NCBI GenBank assembly: GCA_964007475.1
Contig: CAXFZM010000538.1
Coordinates: 25,305 to 89,304 of the forward strand
Length of the DNA: 64,000 bases
Direction of reading: 5' to 3'
Source of the DNA: Hybos culiciformis
Taxonomy: Eukaryota > Arthropoda > Insecta > Diptera > Hybotidae
The notes beneath the pieces are model-generated. The model made no database searches, was not told the origin of the DNA, and was given only the letters and a program-made list of their open reading frames with translations. Positions 56,999-64,000 of this stretch are shown here, piece after piece; position 1 is the first letter of the stretch; every line of letters begins with the position of its first letter. The translations under genes and the position numbers were made by a program.

Positions 56999-59342
56999 CG
57001 CTCTCCACGTGAAATTCTGTTTTCTATTTCTGTTTTCTATTTTTGCAGTTTTTTTTTTTGTTTTATTTTACAGAAAATAAACGGCCATGGAAAATGCGAC
57101 AAAAATTGTACGAAAAACACCTCTACCAGAAAATCACAAAACTATATTTGAATTTTATTTATGTGCAGAAACTGCAATTTATCAAAAAAAATTAAAAATT
57201 TTTTAGAAATAAATGAAATTAATTAAAAATTGTTTAGGAAATTAAAGAAATTCAAAATTCCAAGTCACCAGCCCTGGAGAGTGGTATTTTAGCTTTATTT
57301 CTGCGTTTGAGATTTTTTATTATCTTTTTCCTTTACTTCAGAATACAAGCAAATATGTTCAAGTTTTTGTAAGGCTCATTTGGGCCCAAAAACACAAAAT
57401 TTTAAAGATCCGCCTGACCTACCCTGGAGATAGTTATATACTCTCTAACCTATAAAAAAAATCACTTCAGTCCATATTGTATTAACTCTAGAATCAAAGC
57501 AAAACCAAGACCCATTTTCCGCACTCTTAATAAAAGTGTGTTTTAAATAATTTTTTTTTTATTTATTTTTTTTAGTAATAATTTTTGAAAAACAAATTTT
57601 TTTTCTACAAAAATTTGGATTGTTCTTTAGTTGGTCAATATGCAGTAACTAACCAATAACAATATATATTGCCAGTCTTGACTACTAAAAAAAAATTAAA
57701 TTCATGACAATCAATAACTGGAAATAAATTCCCAAATAATAGAAACACGAAAATATTAAATTCATCTTTTTAAAATCTTGTCTTCTTAAATCTAAAATAT
57801 AAAAGTTTGCAACCAAAGGATTGAGAAACTATTTATGTAAAACAAAAGTGTACACAAAATTCTGTTTAAATTTTTTTTTTTTTTCGAAATAATGTTTCAC
57901 AATTTTCATTTTATCTGCATAATTATGTAGAAAATATATTAAATTAATATAATCCAGAATTTAGAGACTATAATATTACTTACACAAGGGACACAAAACC
58001 TATATTTGATATTACTTTAATTTTTTTTGTTATAATTCAGACACATATGAATATCTAACACGCATAAAAAGCTTATTAAAATTGAATAATTATAAGATAT
58101 AATACACATATAAAATAATATATATAATATATAATGTTTTATTGGAAATAAAATACAAACTATATATAATCTTAATCTTCTTATATAAATAAATTTCACA
58201 TTAAATTGGAAGAAAAAATAATAGATATTATTAAAAATAATTCGGAGACATTAATCCGACGGTCAGAAAATTTAGAACTAGAACTTAATTTATATATTTA
58301 CTTGAATATTAATAAATTTCCTTCAAATAATTTTCATTATAGTAAGAATAATTAATTTCACTGAAAATTGGATTATTTTATCAAAAACATTTTTTTTTTA
58401 GAATTCATTGTCTGGTTAAAACTTATATTTTCCTTAATACTGACCGTCACCACATAAATGAGAACTTCTATATTCGAAATCAGATCAATTAAATTAGATT
58501 CTCTTGTTCTGCTCTTGTTCTACTTTTATGATTATACGTACTTACATCAAATGCATTCATTTTTTATCCTTTTTTCCAACATTGTTCATTTTTTTTCAGC
58601 AAATATTTATTTATTTCAATATTTTAAATTTTTTTATATATACTATAATTATAATACATATTTTGAATACTATTTATGGAAATATTCGTTTATCGTTGGC
58701 AAAATGTAAAAATAACAGAAGAGAATTTATAAAATATTTTTTATGATTAAAATTTCAAGCATGTTTGCATATAATGTTCTATTTTCTATTTTAAAAAAAA
58801 TCATAATATTGACGCAGGATAAATTTGTGATAGAATTATTTTTGTGATAGATTTTAATTTTCATGCCTTAATGCAGAGAATATTCAAGCAAGTCACAATA
58901 ATTATTTTTTAATGTCACACTTACCATCTTAATTTTGTAAAAAAGAATTATAAAACGTTTCTACGACTTCCTATGATCGCTCTATGATGTAACTATGATC
59001 TTCTTCTTCTTCAAAGGCTGTGAATATATTTCCGAAATATTCCTTCCAAAGTAGATGTGCTCAAGGCATAATACCTTAAAAAAAATTTAAGTGAGCAGAA
59101 GGAGTTTTTACTATAATTGCACTTTGCCAAACTCTTAAATTGATAATCTAACATGTTGGTTATTATCACCGCATAACTTACGTTATTAACTTAAAATTCC
59201 AATAAGTGCAAAAAAAAAATTAATTTCTACAATTTCTTTAAGTAAAATCAGAATATGAATAATTTTATATTACAGTTTTTGTATCATAAAACTTAAAAGA
59301 GCTTTATAAGAATTTTTCAACCAAAAAAATAATAATAATATA
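56999..59342. other. AT-rich stretch, no gene seen
   Basis: No gene. Open stretches at 58458-58746 are Phe/Tyr/Ile-rich in two overlapping frames, which argues against coding. Confidence 0.55.
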
Positions 59343-59350
59343 TATAACAC

Positions 59351-60152
59351 CATGGGCGCCGGCAGTATGGTGCAAGGTGGTGCAACTGCACCACCTTTGT
59401 TTGATAAAAGTGTTATTAAAATTTTGATAAAATTTGAAAAAAAAAGTTAAAAAAAACGTGGAGAAAAGTTTAAGAAAAATATTTTTTTCTGGGGAAAATT
59501 TTAAATATTGTGCTAACGTTGGCAGTCAACAATATTTAAAATTTCAGACTCGTAAATTTTTTTTCACCCTAATGATTTTAAGAAATTGATATCATTACGA
59601 TATTCTTCTACGTACGTTGAACTCAAAATCCATTGTTGAAACTAAACTTTTTGATTTACAACATATAAGTACCGCATAAAATCTGAACACATTAAAAATT
59701 TGAGGAAATCTTGCAAAAATAAGCTGTTTTTGTGGAAAAACTGCAGTGAGTAAAACCGTTAAACATTTTTTTTTTTTTCTAATTTAGGGCAAAAAAAAAA
59801 ATTTAGTACAAAAAAATATAAAAAATAATTTGAGGAATTTTTTTAAAAAAGTGTCTATTTTGGGGAAATTTCTTAAAAATTGGAGGAAATTTCATTTATT
59901 CCATCTGGCAGCCCTGGTGAGAGATAATCGAAAAAAGTTCTGAGCATCGTATCAGCATACTGAGATGAATTTTGTCGTGAATTCAAAATATTGTTTTGCA
60001 ACTAATTTTTCCTAAAATGATAATTTAATTTAAATTAAGGTTGTTGGAAATTGTAACTTAGTGATGAACCCGCAATATGTCAAAGATTTGGTAAAATCAA
60101 AATAATAATTTTCACATGCACCACCTTATAAAAAAACCTGGCGGCGCCCATG
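59351..60152. mobile_element. hAT-like non-autonomous element, 802 bp
   Basis: The ends are CATGGGCGCCGGCAG and the reverse complement of CATGGGCGCCGCCAGG. Both sides are flanked by TATAACAC (59343-59350 and 60153-60160), a perfect 8-bp duplication as made by hAT transposases. Sub-terminal GGTGGTGCAACTGCACCACC is itself a palindrome, and GCACCACCTTATAA occurs at the other end. No transposase frame is present. Confidence 0.92.
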
Positions 60153-62914
60153 TATAACACTATATATTTTACGTGACAAAAATATGTAACGCTGAGATTT
60201 ATTACAAAATTAAATATTTTATTATTGGAATAATTTATTATTATTCATATATGTAGGCATTATAATTATATATGTACATAGATATACATATTCTTCGTAA
60301 TTGATGCACTAGACATTTTATACTAATATTTAGTATCATAAATTGTTCTCATAAGTGAATATTATTATTTTATTGCTATAATAAAATTAAATTATTATGT
60401 ATTTAAAAAAAAATATTCATGAAATTGGTTAATAATTATACCTACTACATAATATATTTATAGTATGAATATACATTCGTATAAACCACATACAGGAATT
60501 TTTAATACGTTATCGTATAATAAAAATTAGTACGTTAAACTTGATCTACTTAATATGAAATTTCATTCCGGACATGCATTTCTTTTTTAAGCATCCTTCT
60601 AAATTAAAACAAATGACTAAAATCGAAATAACTTAAATTTAAATTTTGATTTTCATTTAAAACTTCTATTAATCAATCTATATCTAAGCTATTATTTTAT
60701 TGTCGTCCAACTTTTTTCAGTAATAGATATTAATAATGTATAAATAATATTTTTTTATTTCTGTAGTCGAAAATCAAGAGAATTTAAATTTTTTTGTTAA
60801 AATAAATCTAAACAAACAATACATAAATAAATATTTATAGAAAATATACAAATACATATATTTATGTAAGTTAAAAATACTTCTTTTTTTTTTATTTATT
60901 TTCGACGCAGGGTATTTTTGAGATAAGTGATATTTTTTTTGTAAAAGGCTATCATTGTAATCCTGGATACACAAGACAATATCTGAAAAAATAACCCTTT
61001 TTCTTATTTATGTTTATTTTTTTTTTGCCTTAAAACTATACAGATAAATAAAAAACAACAAAAATGATTTATTAAACCTTCGTCCTAATATAGTCCTTGC
61101 AATACTTAAGAAAATAAGGCAAACAATATTTAAATATAAAATAACCCACAGTTATAAATATTATCTAAACATTTTGCTTCGAATGACGTTTTCTCTTCAA
61201 ATTTTTATGATTATTTATTTTATTTTTTTATTCATCAGTATACGTAAAATGACAAAAAAGAACTACATATTTAAAAAAGCAGTAATTAATATTTATCTTA
61301 ATGCTTGTCAGCACTATCATTATGTACTGAAACTATTAATGGAATTTCCATGAAAATATCTTTTTACTTAAACAACATGATGTAATAAAATTTAATTCAA
61401 TTACAAAAAATATATAATGTGCGTTATTCACAGTCTGTTGAATTTTATTTTTTAATAAAATTTCATTAATTTCTTAATTTAATAACAACAAAAAAATTTT
61501 TAATTTATCTGTTGAGTTAAAGTTTACTCACATTATAGAGAACTTAATTGGATCAAAATATAAATACGAGTATGTTTTTTACTTATGTTTAAGATTGTAA
61601 ATTTAAAATTTATTAAATAAAAATAATAAAATTTTGTACAAATACATTATTTTAATTTTTAATGCTTTTAAATGCCGTCTATACATTTTATGTCAAATTC
61701 AAATTGTTATTTGAATAGAATTTTTTTTTAAATATATAAAAGGCTTTTTACAATACAGCCCATTTAATATTTGAATCTTAAATGGCGCCCAAACTTTATA
61801 AGAAGATTTTAATTTATTCATTTTATTTTAAATTGTGTAAATAACTATAATATTAATATTTTAACAATGAATTTAAGTTTAAAATATTTAAAAAAGGATT
61901 AAAAATGCTATAATATAAAAGGACTTAATCAATTTCAATTTAGTGTAAGTTAAAAGTGGACCAAGTTATCAACATATTACTTCGATCTTAAGTTATATAT
62001 CGATAGTATAATTTACAAATTTTAGGTTCATTGCTATGGTTACATCATACCAAAGAGTTTTTATATAATGTAGGTTTCAGTCCCATACAAAAAATACAAA
62101 ACAAAAAAAATTAAACAAAAAATCTTAAAAAACAACCAAAGCTTTTAAACCTTCAAATTGATGTAGATCTGCTCTTGGTTTTAAAATTTCAAAAACTTTT
62201 GTGAGAGTGAAATTCCCAAAAAAATAAATATAAGCTCATGGAGTTGTGATTTAAAATGTATTTTTTGTTTGGTACTGAAACTTCTATTATATAAAAACTC
62301 TATTATATAAAAACAAATAATATCAATATTGTCGAAGTCACTTTTTGTATAATATGGTTTATAAAGCTATTACTAATAATGTAAAAATTTACTAATAATG
62401 TCAAAATTTAAAGTACAGTTGAGCTTCACATTGAGCTCAATAATGTTTTACCTTTCTGAGAAGTCCTTTTAATTGTACATTGTACCTTATACAATACGTT
62501 TAAAAAATCCTATAATTGTATAAACTATGCCTATACGTAAGTATTATTTCAGTTTTAGTGTATGTAGTACATAATAGGAGTATATATATATATTTTTTTT
62601 CAAACAATAATAAGTTATTATATGCAAATCTAATGTATGTAGATTGTTTTTCCTTAAAAGTTTTAAATTATTATTCTTGATTTATATTTTAAATAATATA
62701 AAATCTCTTGAAAGTGATTTGTTTTTTTTTTTACAAAATTGTGAAAGAGCTTAAAATAAAATAAATTATTTAAATAAAACGAATCAATCTATACTAAATC
62801 TGTAGAAAATATAACTTTTATTGGAATTGAATAAAAGATCTTGTTAAAAAAAAAACTAAAGAAATTTTCATCATGTGTGATAGAAAAACAGATAAATTTT
62901 TATATATTTTTTTT

Positions 62915-62966
62915 TTACAGAGGCGGATTTTTACAGAGGCGGATTTTTTTACAGAGGCGGATTTTA
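62915..62966 (+). repeat. Three tandem copies of TTACAGAGGCGGATTTT
   Basis: TTACAGAGGCGGATTTT occurs three times with 16-18-bp spacing, with small variation in T number. The GC-rich core stands out in the AT-rich background. Confidence 0.9.
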
Positions 62967-63620
62967 ACAAGAAAATTATAATTTAATATATTTTTTTATG
63001 TATGTAATTTATGTAATATAATGTTGAAAAATTTGAGAAATAGACCAAAATTTTGAGAAATTGACCAAAAAATTTATATTTTTTCTAAAAAATCAACGAA
63101 CCATCTACTATGGGTATTATATTAATTTAAAAATTAGGATTCATATCATTGAAAATAGAAGTTTCTTATCAAAAATTACGAATTTTGAGAAATATAGTAT
63201 ACACAGTGGAATAATTTCACACAACTTTTTTAAGTACGAAATAACTGGTGGGGATTATCTCCACTTCATAGTTCATAATTATGTTTAAATTTATGCACAT
63301 TTTTTCATATAGAGCTAGATTAAGTGTCTTTAATTCTAAATATTTAGTTTACATAAGAACTAACTAACTAAAACATTCTGTTAATGAGTCGATAAAATAA
63401 TAATACAGTTTAAATATAACTAAACTGTTATTAATTATATTCAAAAACTTATCATAGATATCTTTTAGAATGCATTAAATCTTTTCCCAGTAAAGACTTC
63501 ACAGGCGAATTTCAACACATTGAGGACCGAGACTAGAAATAAGTTCCAAACTTTGGAAATTTTGTTAATGCATTTAAAAATTTTTATTCTAAAATTATTC
63601 TATATAAAATTAGCCTTTGA

Positions 63621-63679
63621 AAATTTATAAACTTTACTCATTTACTCATTATTAGTAAATGAGTAAAGTTTATAAATTT
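63621..63679. repeat. Perfect 26-bp hairpin
   Basis: AAATTTATAAACTTTACTCA plus TTTACT (63621-63646) is followed by the 7-base loop CATTATT and a perfect reverse complement (63654-63679). Confidence 0.95.
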
Positions 63680-64000
63680 TATAATGTTTCAAGGTGGTTT
63701 CAAGTTAAGATCATAATGTTTTTTTTTTTTTCATTTTAATTAAATTTATTAAAAATATTCAAATAAACAGAAACTTTTGAAATTGTTTGTTCACTGAACA
63801 TTAAATTTAATTTAAAATATGCATATAGTTTTGAAATACACATAATACACAAATGTAAATATAAATAACAAAAAAAAGTCCTTATGTTAGTTTGTTTCTT
63901 CTTTGTCTATATTAAAAAAGAAAATTTATCAAAACACAATTTTATGTCCGCTTTTAAAAATATTATCAAAATTTGGCCTTTAATATATAACTTTTCTAAT

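Larger units (their letters stand above)
60161..64000. other. AT-rich stretch, no gene seen
   Basis: No gene was recognised. It includes a threefold GC-richer repeat (62915-62966) and a perfect hairpin (63621-63679), listed separately. Confidence 0.6.

Noticed and set aside
58458..58746. Two overlapping frames of about 80 codons
   Set aside because: Two frames open over the same AT-rich DNA with Phe/Tyr/Ile-rich products indicate chance.

Overview
The window is very AT-rich, intron-bearing animal DNA, most likely from an insect. It has long gene-poor stretches, many short inverted-repeat elements, a non-LTR retrotransposon, and gene fragments that look like insect genes (filzig-type serine protease, PIKfyve, puratrophin-1-like RhoGEF, Nup43, prefoldin 5). 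No complete ordinary host gene was recognised.

The dominant object is one giant DNA transposon at 3251-39571 (36,321 bp). It has matching ends (ATGTGGGTGAAGTTAGCC and its reverse complement), a perfect 9-bp target-site duplication (TCTTTAATG, 3242-3250 and 39572-39580), and terminal inverted repeats (TIRs) of about 5 kb. It has split one unit of a 103-bp satellite, which resumes on the far side. A 9-bp duplication with long TIRs is the classic signature of Mutator-like elements (MULEs). The one large intact gene agrees: a 1,497-residue protein on the minus strand (23400-27893) with a MULE-type DDE core, a zinc-binding motif before it, a C-terminal Ulp1/SENP-like cysteine protease (H1339, D1356, Q1396, C1402) and a terminal Cys-rich finger.

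Layout of the element from the outside in. (1) Each TIR has two terminal direct repeats, about 25 tandem units of about 160 bp separated by poly(A)/poly(T), and an AT-rich inner part. (2) A second, older and more diverged inverted repeat lies inside (11345-13100 and 29283-30510). Each arm carries a small gene for a charged coiled-coil protein with an RGG/RGY tail (140 and 143 residues). These two genes differ largely at silent sites in their core, so they appear to be under selection. (3) The rest holds fragments of cellular genes with introns: prefoldin subunit 5, a puratrophin-1-like RhoGEF, PIKfyve, filzig, Nup43 and several unidentified exons. Intron retention means capture as genomic DNA, as in plant Pack-MULEs. 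(4) The transposase gene sits near the centre with a direct-repeat promoter region, a palindromic minisatellite and a hairpin upstream.

Outside the element, 1-2618 and 39657-64000 are AT-rich and show no convincing host gene. They contain a pogo/Tigger-like short element (40580-41125), a 5'-truncated non-LTR retrotransposon with a long ORF (46312-48735), a foldback element (56741-56998), an hAT-like element with an 8-bp duplication (59351-60152), and small repeats and hairpins. Domain and gene names come from recognising motifs by eye; no database search was run.
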